Shown: positions 32,237-41,717 of the stretch, piece by piece
How the letters are laid out: the number at the start of each line of letters is the position of its first letter
Position numbering within the stretch: position 1 is the stretch's first letter
Origin: Candidatus Binataceae bacterium
GTDB taxonomy: Bacteria > Desulfobacterota > Binatia > Binatales > Binataceae
Assembly: GCA_035308025.1 (NCBI GenBank)
Contig: DATGHL010000012.1
Location: 62,001-126,000, forward strand
Length of the DNA stretch: 64,000 bases
Direction: 5' to 3'
Notes under the pieces: model-generated
What the model saw: only the letters and a program-made list of their open reading frames with translations
Databases searched by the model: none
What the model was told of the DNA's origin: nothing
Program-made: the position numbers and the translations under genes

Positions 32237-33802
32237 TTAACGCGCCAACTCGGTTGCGCGGGTCTCGCGGATGACCGTCACCCGAATCTGTCCGGGGTAA
32301 GTCATGTCGTTTTCGATCTTGCGCGCGACATCCCGCGCAAGCATCGTGGCGTCCTCGTCGGAAATCTGGCTGGGCTCGACGATCAGGCGCATCTCGCGGC
32401 CGGCTTGCACCGCGAAGCACTTGTCCACCCCCTTGAATGACTTCGCGATGGTTTCGAGGTCTTCGAGACGCTTGACATAGCTCTCGAGCACCTCGCGGCG
32501 CGCGCCTGGCCGCGCCCCCGAGAGCGCGTCGGCGGCGTCGACCAGCGGCGCCAGGATGGTCTCGGCCTTGACTTCCTCATGATGGGCCGCGATCGCGTTG
32601 ACGATCTTCGCCGACTCGCCGTACTTACGCGCGAGGTCGCCGCCGATCAACGCGTGCGAGCCCTCGACCTCGTGCGTGAGGGCCTTGCCGATATCGTGGA
32701 GCAGCGCGGCGCGGCGCGCCTGCTTTTCGTTCAGACCGAGCTCGGCGGCCATCGCGCCGCAGATAAAGGCCGCTTCGATCGAATGCATCAGCACATTTTG
32801 CGCATAGCTGTAGCGATACTTGAGCATCCCGAGCAGCTTGGTCAGCTCCGGATGGACACCGTGGACGCCAACCTCGATTAGTGCGCGCTGTCCGGCCTCC
32901 TTGATCGACTCCTCGACCTGCTGTTCGGCCAGCCGCACGACTTCCTCGATTCGCCCCGGATGGATGCGGCCGTCGGAGATCAGGCGCTCGAGCGCGACCC
33001 GCGCGATCTCGCGCCGGATCGGATTGTGACACGAGATGACCACCGCCTCCGGCGTGTCGTCGATTATGATATCGACGCCGGTAGCGGCCTCGATCGCGCG
33101 GATATTGCGCCCCTCGCGCCCGATGATGCGTCCCTTCATCTCGTCGCTGGGCAGCGCGAGGACGGAGACCGTGCGCTCAGCGACGAATTCCCCAGCGAGC
33201 CGCTCGATCGCGATCGAGACGATCCGCTTGGCGCGCCGGTCGGCGTCTTCGCGCGCCTCCTCTTCGACGACCCGGATATGCCGCGCCGCCTCGTGCCGGG
33301 CCTGCCCGACCATCTCGTCGACTAACGAGCGCTTGGCCTCCTCGCGCGTCAGCCCGGCGACCGCTTCGAGCCGACCGCGCGCTTCATCGATCAACGCCTG
33401 ATGCTCCGCCTCCTTATCCGTGATCGACTTCTCGCGATTGCGCAAAGTCTGATCGCGCCGACTGAGATCGGCCTCGCGGCGCTCGAACGCCTCGAGGCGC
33501 TTTTCCAGGGTTTCTTCGCGGCCCTGCAGCTTGGTTTCCACAGCGCTCAATTCGCGGCGGCGCTCGCGCGATTCGCGCTCCGCCTCAGCGCGCGCGGCCA
33601 CTGCGAGGTCTTTGCCCCTGAGCTCTGCCTCTTTGACCAACAGCTCGCTTTTGCGCTGCGCCTCGGCGAGCAGCCGCTCGGCTTCTGCGCGAGCGCCGGC
33701 GCCATCGGCGATGTCGCGGCGGCGCGCCGCGGTCTCTCTCAGGATGAAGGCTGCGGCGGCGATTATGACGCCCACCAGCAGCGCTCCGGCTGTCATCAAC
33801 AC
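32237..33802 (-). CDS. rny: Ribonuclease Y
   Basis: RNase Y is a membrane-anchored endoribonuclease that begins mRNA decay. The 521-residue protein has an N-terminal membrane helix (about 3-22), a long coiled coil (about 40-200), a KH domain with GRIIGREGRNIRAIEAATGV (about 226-245), and an HD domain with ALLHDIGKALTHEVEGSHAL (about 368-387) and AIAAHHEEV. A GTG start at 33802, with AAGGAGGA 6 bases before it, overlaps the end of the upstream cyclo-ligase gene; an ATG at 33796 is the other option. RNase Y is common in Firmicutes and several other phyla but absent from most gamma- and beta-proteobacteria. Confidence 0.96.
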   Translation of the reverse strand: MLMTAGALLVGVIIAAAAFILRETAARRRDIADGAGARAEAERLLAEAQRKSELLVKEAELRGKDLAVAARAEAERESRERRRELSAVETKLQGREETLEKRLEAFERREADLSRRDQTLRNREKSITDKEAEHQALIDEARGRLEAVAGLTREEAKRSLVDEMVGQARHEAARHIRVVEEEAREDADRRAKRIVSIAIERLAGEFVAERTVSVLALPSDEMKGRIIGREGRNIRAIEAATGVDIIIDDTPEAVVISCHNPIRREIARVALERLISDGRIHPGRIEEVVRLAEQQVEESIKEAGQRALIEVGVHGVHPELTKLLGMLKYRYSYAQNVLMHSIEAAFICGAMAAELGLNEKQARRAALLHDIGKALTHEVEGSHALIGGDLARKYGESAKIVNAIAAHHEEVKAETILAPLVDAADALSGARPGARREVLESYVKRLEDLETIAKSFKGVDKCFAVQAGREMRLIVEPSQISDEDATMLARDVARKIENDMTYPGQIRVTVIRETRATELAR

Positions 33803-34422
33803 TGGAGTCCTCCTTGATCAGTCTGCACCCGCGGCCCTGGCACATGAGCCGGGGCTTCATAGGTCGCAGACTCGGTGAAGAGTAGTTTTAGCCGCTGGTC
33901 GCCCAGCGACTGCGGGATTCGATCCAGAACCTGAAAAGCGTATGCGAGGCCGGCGCTTTGTATCGCGGGATCGGCCTCAGTTAGGAGCCGGTCATAGTAG
34001 CCGCCGCCGCGGCCGAGGCGTAGTCCGTCACGGCTGAAACCGAGCCCGGGGAGACAGATCAGCGCATGGCGCAGCGCGGCGACCGGCACGGTCTCTGCTC
34101 CAGTCGGCTCATGCAGGCCGAAGGCGCCCGGCGCCAGCTCTGCCTGATGGCAAACTCTGACCAGCGCCAGCGCGCGCGCTGCGCGCATCACTCTGGGAAA
34201 CAGGACGCAGCGCCCGCTGGCCGCCGCGTCGGCGAAGATCAGGGCGGTCTGAACTTCATTGTCTTTGGCCGCATAGAGCACGACGGTTTGCGCCGCGCGA
34301 TAGGCCGCCGAATCGAGCAGACGTCGTTGAATCGAGGCCGACGCTGCAGCCACGTAGGGGGATCGCAGGCCGTCGCGACAGGCGCGCAGCACGTCTCGAA
34401 GTTCTTTTTTCTCGACCGCCAC
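33796..34422 (-). CDS. fau: 5-formyltetrahydrofolate cyclo-ligase
   Basis: This 208-residue enzyme converts 5-formyl-THF to 5,10-methenyl-THF with ATP. The family signature is present: PGLGFSRDGLRLGRGGGYYD (about 127-146) with the glycine-rich loop and YYD, FGLHEPTGAETVP (about 100-112), and an N-terminal basic helix KKELRDVLRACRDGL. It begins at a GTG and its stop overlaps the start of rny. The order zapB-zapA-fau is common in proteobacteria. Confidence 0.92.
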   Translation of the reverse strand: MAVEKKELRDVLRACRDGLRSPYVAAASASIQRRLLDSAAYRAAQTVVLYAAKDNEVQTALIFADAAASGRCVLFPRVMRAARALALVRVCHQAELAPGAFGLHEPTGAETVPVAALRHALICLPGLGFSRDGLRLGRGGGYYDRLLTEADPAIQSAGLAYAFQVLDRIPQSLGDQRLKLLFTESATYEAPAHVPGPRVQTDQGGLQC

Positions 34423-34768
34423 GTAATATTTCGTGACGGCGGGTGAGGGCTAAATCGGCGCTGCTTCGATCCTCACGGTCTGGCCAGGGGTACGCGCGCT
34501 ACTCCGGCGGCGGTCATTATTCCGGTGGCTGGCGCTGCGGCGCAGCTCGATCTGGCGACCGTCAAGTTGTTCGAAACCGTTAGACACCAAAAGCTCTAAA
34601 CCACGCGGGTCCGTCTATTATCAGCGCGCCCGCTGCCCTTTGCTGTTCGGCCCACTAATCCCGCCGCCTCTCCAACCTTTCCGGCATTTCGTCCGGCATC
34701 TCGTCAGGTTCCTCGAGGCTACCTTGTATCTCAACGCGCCCGCCGCAATTCTTCTCATCGGTCCCGCT
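34423..34768 (-). other. Gene-free stretch between zapA and fau
   Basis: In many proteobacteria the 6S RNA gene (ssrS) lies exactly between zapA and fau. Here the 346 bases contain no reading frame of note, a GATAAT (minus strand, 34617-34622) that could be a -10 element, and a GCTGCGCCGCAGC-type small hairpin. I could not find the long closing stem that 6S RNA must have, so I leave it as a candidate position only. Confidence 0.3.
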
Positions 34769-35047
34769 CTACCGCCCGGCCCCGTCCACTGCTTCCAGCA
34801 AACGCTCGCTCAGCGTTTCAAGCTGGCGCAACAGGGCCTGATGCTCCCGGCGCAGCCGCTCAAGTTCTTCGGCGAAGTTGAGCGCCGCCAGGATCGCCAG
34901 ATTGACGGAGTTGACCGTCCGGCTCCCAGCGCGAATAGTCTGGATTCTTTCGTCGACCGCCGAGGCGAGCGCCCGCGCCCAGTCGTCGCCGCCATCGCTG
35001 GCGACCACCAGGCTCTGACCCATAATCTCGACGTTGACGCCTTTCAC
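34769..35047 (-). CDS. zapA: Cell division protein ZapA
   Basis: The 92-residue protein has the ZapA layout: a short beta region MKGVNVEIMGQSLVVASDGG, then a helix VDERIQTIRAGSRTVNSVNL with AILAALNFAEELERLRREHQ running into a coiled coil. ZapA binds and bundles FtsZ polymers at mid-cell. It starts at a GTG with GGGAGCG before it. It follows a ZapB-like gene by about 94 bases. Confidence 0.88.
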   Translation of the reverse strand: MKGVNVEIMGQSLVVASDGGDDWARALASAVDERIQTIRAGSRTVNSVNLAILAALNFAEELERLRREHQALLRQLETLSERLLEAVDGAGR

Positions 35048-35141
35048 CGCTCCCGCCCTCGGTTAATCTAACCCGGACGCATCTATCTGATCGGCCTAAA
35101 TCCTGCGATCAGTTTAAATCGCGCGATCAGCCCAATCCAGT

Positions 35142-35375
35142 TCAGCCTAAATCGAGGCCGTTGAAGCGCTCAAGGATCTTCTCGATCCGGTTGCGAATCT
35201 CGCCGCGCGCCTGCTCGTGGTCCTTCAATTGCGCGCCAGCCTCGGTGAACCGTTGTTCACTCTCCGCCAGACGCTTAACCAGCATCTCGTTTTCCCGCTG
35301 CAATTGCTGGATTCGATTGACCGAGGCCTGGATGCGCTCCTCCAACTGCTTGAGAATATCGATCTCCGCTGCCAC
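35142..35375 (-). CDS. zapB: ZapB-like coiled-coil protein
   Basis: The 77-residue protein is almost wholly coiled coil: EIDILKQLEERIQASVNRIQ, QLQRENEMLVKRLAESEQRF, with a C-terminal IEKILERFNGLDLG. Size, heptad pattern and the place directly before zapA suggest a ZapB role, linking ZapA/FtsZ to other divisome parts. Coiled-coil proteins are easily misassigned, so the symbol rests mainly on context. It starts at a GTG after AAGGTGG. Confidence 0.7.
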   Translation of the reverse strand: MAAEIDILKQLEERIQASVNRIQQLQRENEMLVKRLAESEQRFTEAGAQLKDHEQARGEIRNRIEKILERFNGLDLG

Positions 35376-35415
35376 AGAATTCCACCTTTACCTTAGATTT
35401 TGTTAAGTTCACCTG

Positions 35416-36717
35416 TCAAGCCGCATAAGTATTGCTCGCCGACTCTCGGCCATCGTCGGCATCCGAAAACAGAGCATTGATAAAATCGCGTGAGTCAAAC
35501 TCGCGCAAGTCTGCAATTCCTTCACCCAAACCGACAAAGCGCACCGGCAACTCGAGCCGGTCGGCGATCGCCACGATCACGCCGCCCTTGGCCGTGCTGT
35601 CGAGCTTGGCCAGCACCACGCCGGTTAGCGGTGTCGCCTCACCAAAGATTTTCGCCTGACTCAAGGCATTCTGACCGGTGTTGGCGTCGAGCACCAGCCA
35701 GGTTTCGTGCGGCGCGCCGGGCAGCTCGCGACCGATCACCCGCGCGATCTTCTTGAGTTCCTCCATCAGATTGACCTTGGTCTGCAGCCGGCCGGCGGTA
35801 TCGATCAGCACGACGCGCGCCTTGCGCGCGACCGCGGCCTTGACCGCGTCGAAGGCGACCGCGGCCGGGTCAGAGCCCGGTTTCTGCTTGATCAGGTCCA
35901 CCTCGGCGCGATCGCACCAGACCTGGAGCTGCTCGATCGCCGCCGCGCGAAAGGTGTCCGAGGCCGCCACGATCACATCGCCGCGCTCCGCCTTGAGCCG
36001 GGCGGCGAGCTTGGCCACCGTTGTGGTCTTGCCGACCCCGTTGACCCCGGCCAGCAGGATCACGAACGGCGCGTCGCCGCTGTCGGCGAGCGGACGTTCG
36101 ACGGCCCGGAGAATCTCGCCAATCTCCGCTTTTAGCGCGTCGCGGACAACCTCCTCGCGGGCGTCATTTTTGAGCCGCGCGCGCACCGCCTCGACGATCT
36201 TCATGCTGGTTTCGAGTCCGACATCGGCGCCGATCAGGGCCTCTTCGAGGCCTTCATAGATCTCGTCAGCTTTGGCCGAGCCTGTGATCGCCGCGCGGAT
36301 CCGCGCGAGAAAGTTCTCGCGCGTCCGCCGCAGGCCGAGACCGATTCGCGGCGCTTCGGCGCGCGGCGCCGGCACGGCGGCCGCAGTGAGCGGCGCCGGC
36401 TCCGGTGGCGGCTCGACGACCAGTAGCGGGGGGATCGCTTCCGCTGGGATCGCGATCGGCGGCGATACCTCGGCAGGCGCCGCGGCTATCTCATCGACCG
36501 ACGGGTCGGGCGCGCGCGGCGCTGCCGGCGCGATCAACTCCTCGTGAGGTTCAGCGCGCGGAAACTCCGGCGCGATCAGCTCTTCGTGCTGCGGTTCGAT
36601 CGGCGAAAAGACCTGCGCACGCGCCTTGCGCCGGCTGAATTCGATCAGGTACGCGATTACCGCCAGCGGAAGCTGCGCAACCAGCGCAATTATCACAATG
36701 AGATATAGCAATGACAC
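35416..36717 (-). CDS. ftsY: Signal recognition particle receptor FtsY
   Basis: FtsY receives ribosome-nascent chain complexes from SRP at the membrane. The 433-residue protein starts with a membrane helix (about 2-28), then an acidic proline-rich linker (about 38-125), followed by the N and G domains. GTPase motifs: GVNGVGKTTTVAKLAARL (G1), VIVAASDTFRAAAIEQLQVW (G2/insertion box), VVLIDTAGRLQTKVNLMEEL (G3), TGVVLAKLDSTAKGG (G4) and FVGLGEGIADLREFD. A membrane helix in FtsY is not universal. It starts at a GTG; smc lies upstream, separated by repeat copy C. Confidence 0.95.
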   Translation of the reverse strand: MSLLYLIVIIALVAQLPLAVIAYLIEFSRRKARAQVFSPIEPQHEELIAPEFPRAEPHEELIAPAAPRAPDPSVDEIAAAPAEVSPPIAIPAEAIPPLLVVEPPPEPAPLTAAAVPAPRAEAPRIGLGLRRTRENFLARIRAAITGSAKADEIYEGLEEALIGADVGLETSMKIVEAVRARLKNDAREEVVRDALKAEIGEILRAVERPLADSGDAPFVILLAGVNGVGKTTTVAKLAARLKAERGDVIVAASDTFRAAAIEQLQVWCDRAEVDLIKQKPGSDPAAVAFDAVKAAVARKARVVLIDTAGRLQTKVNLMEELKKIARVIGRELPGAPHETWLVLDANTGQNALSQAKIFGEATPLTGVVLAKLDSTAKGGVIVAIADRLELPVRFVGLGEGIADLREFDSRDFINALFSDADDGRESASNTYAA

Positions 36718-36790
36718 TAAAATTTCTCGCGTGGGCGTTGGCGCCGCAGTTTGCGGCGACGCCAGAATACCAGCATCGAGTCACGCAGCA

Positions 36791-36960
36791 CTAGCGGAGC
36801 GCTACGGCGCGGAGCGAGCACAGGGGCGGACCAGCGGAACGAAGTGAAAGCGAGCAGGCGAGTCCGCGAGCTGCGTTCAAGGACTGGAGTCTGCGACGCG
36901 CGGCCAAGGTCGGCAGTCTGCGAGCTGCCTCAAGATTCTTGATCAGCGGAGCGTTACTGG
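36791..36960. repeat. Intergenic modular repeat, copy C (multi-module)
   Basis: Between smc and ftsY lies the longest copy. It begins CTAGCGGAGCGCTACGGCGC and GGAGCGAGCA, goes through GCGGACCAGCGGAACGAAG (module also in copy A), then GCGAGCAGGCGAGTCCGCGA and GCTGCG, and ends with a third block TCTGCGAGCTGC, AAGATTCTTG, AGCGGAGCG. It starts 73 bases beyond the ftsY start and stops 3 bases before the smc stop codon. Confidence 0.8.
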
Positions 36961-36962
36961 GA

Positions 36963-39900
36963 TCAAGCGGCTTGCGGGATACTCAACGACAGCACGCGCG
37001 AGATTCCCGGGCGTTCCATCGTCACGCCATGGATCTGATCCGCCGCCTGCATGGTGCGCTGATTGTGCGTCACGATAATGAACTGCGAGCGGGATTTGAG
37101 CTCCTGCACCAGCGCGGTGAACGCGGCGAGACTGAATTCATCGAGCGGCGCGTCGACTTCGTCCATGATGCAGAAGGGACTCGGATTGAGCAGGAAGAGC
37201 GCGAAGATCAGCGCCATTGCAGAGAGCGCCTTTTCGCCGCCCGAAAGCAGGCCGATCTCCTTGACTCGCTTGCCCGCAGGCTGCACGAGGATATTGACGC
37301 CGGCGTCGAGCACGTCGTCGGCGGCGCATAGCTCCAGATGACCGCGGCCGCCGCGCATCAGTTTCGGAAAGAGCTCGGCGAAGTTTTTCGCCGCGCCCTC
37401 AAAGGTCTCCGCGAAGCGCTTGCGCGCCTCGCGATTGAGCTTCTGCACGGTCTGCGCGAGGTCGTCCGCCGCCTGCTGCAAATCCGCGCGCTCGGCGCCC
37501 AGGCTCGCGGCGCGCTCCTCAAGCTCTCTGACTTCGCTGTCGGCGGCCAGATTGACTTCGCCGATCCGCTCGGCGCGGGCGCGCAACTCACTCAGCCGCT
37601 CCTCCTCGCGATGCGGGTCGCCGTCTGCCAGGCGCGGCCGCAGTTCGTCGACGACGGCGGCGAAAGCGGCCGGAAATTTCTCGCCGAAGCCGCGCTCAAG
37701 CTCAGCGGCCAAGGTTCGCGCATGTTCGCGATCGAGTTGGCACTGGATCAGCTCCGCCGCGAGCGCGTTCGCGCGTTCTTCAGTAAGCGCCAGCTCCGTC
37801 CGTGCGGCCGCGAGGCGGGTCTCGCAATCGCGCTGCCGCTCGGTCAGCTCCTCAAGTGCAGCGGCGAGCTCAATCCGCCGCGCCGCGGCGCCCGCATCTT
37901 GCTCGGCGAGCATCGCGAGCTCGCGTTCGAACTCCGCGCATTCGGCGCCGACCCGCTCAAGCTCCTCGCGATCGCGCCGAATCTGGCTCTCGAGTCCCGC
38001 CGCCGTACTCTGCCGATGGCTTAACTCAAGCACGAACGCCTTGAGCGCGGCCTTGCGCGCAGCGATCCGCGCCCCGAATTCGATCAGTTCGTCGCCGAGC
38101 CGTCGCGCCGCCGAGCGCGTCTCGCTCAGGTCGTCGGCGGCGTCGCCCAGTCGCGCGCGAAGCTCCTGCTCACCGCGCGCCAATTCCTCAAGGCGCACAT
38201 TCGCCGCGACCGCCAGCTTCGCCGCTTCATCCACTCGGCGCTCGCCCGCTGCGCGATTTGCCTCCGCCAGCGCCATCTGCTGCTCGGCCTTGGCCAGCGC
38301 CGCGCGCGCCGTCTCGGTCGCGCGCTCGCTCGCGATCACTTCGGCGCGCCCCCGCTCCAGTTCGGTGAGTTCGTCGCGGACCGTGATCCGCGCCCAGTCC
38401 GCCCGGCGCTGCAACTCCTCATAGTCGGATGCGGCAACGGCAACCGCACGCTCGCCGGCTTCGAGCGCCGCCGCGCGCTGGCGCATATCGATCTCACCGG
38501 CGTCGTCGCGGCGGCCGCCGCTGCCACCACTGATCATGCGGTCGGGCCACAGCATGTCCCCCTCGGGGGTGACGAAGATGGCGCCATGACCGTTGAGGTT
38601 CGACGCCGCCAGCGCAGCGCGCAAATCCTGAGCCACCAGCACGTGGCCCATCAGCGCCTCGGCCAGGGGCGCGAAGCGCGGCTCGACCTCGACCATTTCG
38701 AGCAGCCGCCCGGCGATCCCCGGTGCGTGGATCGTCTCGTGAACGCCGCTGACGACCTGCATCGCCTGCGATATAAAGCTGAGCCGTCCGCTGTCGCGTT
38801 CCTTGAGCACTTCGATCGCCCGCAGAGCGAAGTGGGGTGAATCGACGATGACGGCGTCGAGCTGCTCGCCCAGTACGGCGCGCAGCGCCGGTTCGAGCGC
38901 CGGCGGCGCTTTCATCACGTCGAGCAGCATCGCGGGCGGAATCGCCGGGCCGTCGCCGTTGAGGGAATCGAGCACGCCGCGCAGCCGCTCGCCGGCGCCG
39001 TTGGGCACAATTCGACGCGCGTTGACGCCCGCGCGATCGCGCGCGTCAACGGCCGCAGCCAGTTTTAGCCGCGCCTGTTCGAGGGCGGCGCGGAGCTGAA
39101 ACGCGCGCTCGGCACTGTCGCCCTGGAGGTTCTCGCTGCGCGCGACGCGCGCGTGGCTCTCGCGTTTCGCGCTCTCCGCCTGATGCAAACTCGCGCGCGC
39201 ATCGTTTACCGCGTTCGCCAGCGCCGGCAGTTCACCGGCCATCGCGGCCAGACGCTGCACGGTGTCAGCGCGCTCGCCGGCGAGATCGCCGAGCCGCCCG
39301 CGCGTCACCGCGGCTTCGCGCAGCATTTCGCTCAGTTGGTCTTTGAGCTCTTCGACGCGGCGTTCGCCCGCACGCAGCCGCGCCTCAGCCGCGCGATGGG
39401 CTTCGCCGAGCGGCTTGAGCCGCTCCTCGCCGTCGCCATCAGGCGCGAGACGCGCGCGCGCCAGCCGCGCGCCGGTCTCGGCCCGGCAGGCTCGCGCCGT
39501 CGTCGCTTGCGCCTCTAGTTCACTGAGCCGCGCGATGATCTGCGGGGTCAATTCGCGCAAGCTGGCGAGGCGGCGTTCGAGGAAGCCGCGCGAGCGCGCG
39601 CGCTCCTCGAACGCGCGCTGCAGATTGGTCAGTTCTCGTTCAGTCGCGACCAGCGCGCCGCGCGCCGCGGCCAGCGCCGCGCCCGCCTCTTCCGCGGCCT
39701 GCCGCGCCGCCTCGAACGCGGCGCGAGCCGCTATCGCCTGATCATCGAGCTGCTCTGCACGAGCTGACTGTGCGTTCAGCTCGGCCTGTTCATCCAAGAT
39801 GCGCCGGGCCGCAGTCAGTTGCTCGAGCTCCCCGAGTTCAGCGCGGATTACCTTGTAGGCCTCGGCCTTTTTGGCTTGGCGGCGGGCGAAGTTGAGCTGC

Positions 39901-40508
39901 CGTTCGATTTCGGCAACGACATCATCGACCCGCGTCAGATTCTCGCGCACGCGTTCGAGCTTGCGTTCACTGAGTTCGCGCCGGCCCTTAAACAGCGCGA
40001 GCCCGGCCGCCTCTTCGACCATCGCACGCAGTTCGTGCGGCTTAGCCTGGATAATTTCGTCGATCCGCCCTTGCTCGACCAGGGCATAACCGCGGCTATG
40101 GATTTGCGCCGCCATGAAGAACTCCGTGATGTCCTTGAGGCGGCAGGGGATCCGGTTGAGCAGATATTCCGCTTCGCCTGAGCGATAGACCCGGCGCGTC
40201 ACGGCGACCTCGCTGAGCGTAGCGTAAGGCTCCGGCAGAACGACGTCGTCCGCTTCGAGCAGCAACGTAACCTCGGCGAGTCCGGCCGGCTGATTCGACT
40301 CATTGCCGGCGTAGATCAGGTCTTCAGCAGATTTGCCGCGCAGGCGGGTCGGCGCCTGCTCGCCGAGCACCCAGCGAATCGCGTCAACCACATTGGACTT
40401 GCCGCAGCCATTCGGGCCGACCACCGCCGTGATCCCCGGGCTAAAGCTGATAACCGTCGGCTCAAGAAAGGATTTGAAGCCTACAACATCCAGGCTTTTG
40501 AGACGCAT
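36963..40508 (-). CDS. smc: Chromosome segregation ATPase SMC
   Basis: SMC forms the condensin ring with ScpA and ScpB. The 1181-residue protein shows Walker A GPNGCGKSNVVDAIRWVLGE (about 31-50), two long coiled coils rich in Ala, Arg and Glu, a hinge around residues 500-640 (MLLDVMKAPPALEPALRAVL, GRLLEMVEVEPRFAPLAEAL), and a C-terminal head with signature LLSGGEKALSAMALIFALF and Walker B CIMDEVDAPLDEFS. The ATG at 40508 starts MRLKSLDVVGFKSF, the standard N-terminus; an upstream extension of 13 codons is not conserved. GGTGGT lies just before the ATG. Confidence 0.96.
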   Translation of the reverse strand: MRLKSLDVVGFKSFLEPTVISFSPGITAVVGPNGCGKSNVVDAIRWVLGEQAPTRLRGKSAEDLIYAGNESNQPAGLAEVTLLLEADDVVLPEPYATLSEVAVTRRVYRSGEAEYLLNRIPCRLKDITEFFMAAQIHSRGYALVEQGRIDEIIQAKPHELRAMVEEAAGLALFKGRRELSERKLERVRENLTRVDDVVAEIERQLNFARRQAKKAEAYKVIRAELGELEQLTAARRILDEQAELNAQSARAEQLDDQAIAARAAFEAARQAAEEAGAALAAARGALVATERELTNLQRAFEERARSRGFLERRLASLRELTPQIIARLSELEAQATTARACRAETGARLARARLAPDGDGEERLKPLGEAHRAAEARLRAGERRVEELKDQLSEMLREAAVTRGRLGDLAGERADTVQRLAAMAGELPALANAVNDARASLHQAESAKRESHARVARSENLQGDSAERAFQLRAALEQARLKLAAAVDARDRAGVNARRIVPNGAGERLRGVLDSLNGDGPAIPPAMLLDVMKAPPALEPALRAVLGEQLDAVIVDSPHFALRAIEVLKERDSGRLSFISQAMQVVSGVHETIHAPGIAGRLLEMVEVEPRFAPLAEALMGHVLVAQDLRAALAASNLNGHGAIFVTPEGDMLWPDRMISGGSGGRRDDAGEIDMRQRAAALEAGERAVAVAASDYEELQRRADWARITVRDELTELERGRAEVIASERATETARAALAKAEQQMALAEANRAAGERRVDEAAKLAVAANVRLEELARGEQELRARLGDAADDLSETRSAARRLGDELIEFGARIAARKAALKAFVLELSHRQSTAAGLESQIRRDREELERVGAECAEFERELAMLAEQDAGAAARRIELAAALEELTERQRDCETRLAAARTELALTEERANALAAELIQCQLDREHARTLAAELERGFGEKFPAAFAAVVDELRPRLADGDPHREEERLSELRARAERIGEVNLAADSEVRELEERAASLGAERADLQQAADDLAQTVQKLNREARKRFAETFEGAAKNFAELFPKLMRGGRGHLELCAADDVLDAGVNILVQPAGKRVKEIGLLSGGEKALSAMALIFALFLLNPSPFCIMDEVDAPLDEFSLAAFTALVQELKSRSQFIIVTHNQRTMQAADQIHGVTMERPGISRVLSLSIPQAA

Positions 40509-40658
40509 ACCACCAAGCCTCCACCACTCCGCAACCCCACCCAGCATACCCTACCGCCAATGGCGTGGGTCAAGACAAACCACCACCACTGGCGTATCGA
40601 TCAACCAACAGCCCTGCCAATTGAGGCGAGGGCCTGTGAATAGATCTGGCGCGAGAAC

Positions 40659-41294
40659 CTATTCCGGAACCAGTTCGGCGTTCCAGTAGGCGCTGTCAAC
40701 CGTGGTCAGGAAAGGCATCCACTCGCGATAATTGCGCAGACTGAACATCTCGCTGCTGAAGGGCGTCCAGTGCGGCCGCTCCGGCTTGCGAATTAGCAGC
40801 ATCCGCGCCTCCTCCGGCGTGCGGCCGCCTTTGCGACGATTGCAGCCGTGACACGAGCAGACGACGTTCTCCCAGGTGGAGGTGCCGCCGCGCGAGCGCG
40901 GGATGACGTGGTCGAGGTTAAGATCGGTGCGCGGCAAGCGGCGGCCACAGTACTGGCAGGTATTGTTGTCGCGCGCGTAGATATTAAAGCGGGAGAAGCG
41001 GACGTGGCGTTTCGGCACCCGCTCGTAGGCAACCAGCAAAAGCACCCGCGGAACGCGCATCAACCCGCCGATTATCCCTACCCGCTCATGATGCATCTCG
41101 ACGGCAAGATCCCGCCAGCTCGCAAAATCGAAAGTTCGATAGTGCTCATCGACGGCCCGCGCTACGCCCTGGTAGAGCAACGCGAAGGCCCGCTTTACCG
41201 ACGTCACATGGACCGGTAGATAAGAGCGGTTCAGCACCAGCACCTTGCTGTTAAGCACGCCCCCGCCCATCGTGGCCTGTGCTGCGGCAGCCAT
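40659..41294 (-). CDS. HNH endonuclease family protein
   Basis: The 211-residue protein contains an HNH domain of the common chromosomal type: CQYCGRRLPRTDLNLDHVIP (about 112-131), SRGGTSTWENVVCSCHGCN, RRKGGRTPEEARMLLIRKP. The two CxxC pairs bind structural zinc and DHV gives the catalytic histidine. The upstream half, VLVLNRSYLPVHVTSVKRAF and VEMHHERVG, is typical of the family. These proteins are widespread in soil bacteria and are not clearly mobile or restriction-linked. Whether it cuts DNA in vivo is not known. It is separated from smc by 150 bases on the same strand. Confidence 0.88.
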   Translation of the reverse strand: MAAAAQATMGGGVLNSKVLVLNRSYLPVHVTSVKRAFALLYQGVARAVDEHYRTFDFASWRDLAVEMHHERVGIIGGLMRVPRVLLLVAYERVPKRHVRFSRFNIYARDNNTCQYCGRRLPRTDLNLDHVIPRSRGGTSTWENVVCSCHGCNRRKGGRTPEEARMLLIRKPERPHWTPFSSEMFSLRNYREWMPFLTTVDSAYWNAELVPE

Positions 41295-41717
41295 CTATAA
41301 AGAGGTAGCGACCGCCGCCCAAGCAAGTCAAGTAGAACGGTTTTAACTACTAGTTGCCGGGCGGTTAGGACTGGTTAAAGCCGGATCCGCTCGGCTCTAC
41401 GATTTGCGTCCAGTTTCTGGCTTGGCTCTTAATGGATTAACGGCCATAATCAGGCGGTGAGGAGGGGGACGGTCGCGGTGGGCTGCTCACGGCATCTCAG
41501 CAGATTCCACGTGGCTGAGGCTTGGAGAGTCTTTGAAGATCACCAAGCTGGAGCGCGTCGGCGGCCGAAATGGGCTCGCGCGTGTAGTCAATTCCTTCCC
41601 GAGCTGACGATTTTTCGACATTTTAGCTGACCGAGAAGAATACTGGACGAGTGCGCCCGCGAATTGATCCGCGCGAATGGCAGACCGGGCGATGGCGGAA
41701 AGCAATGACGGTAAACC
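41295..41717. other. Gene-free divergent spacer
   Basis: The 423 bases between the HNH gene and the efflux adaptor gene are somewhat lower in GC than the coding regions. No frame with recognisable content, RNA gene or strong promoter pair is evident. It should contain the promoter of the adaptor-TolC-flippase unit. Confidence 0.5.

Noticed and set aside
34440-34612. 6S RNA gene between zapA and fau
   Set aside because: Position fits, but 5' and 3' ends do not pair into the required closing stem; kept only as a candidate interval.
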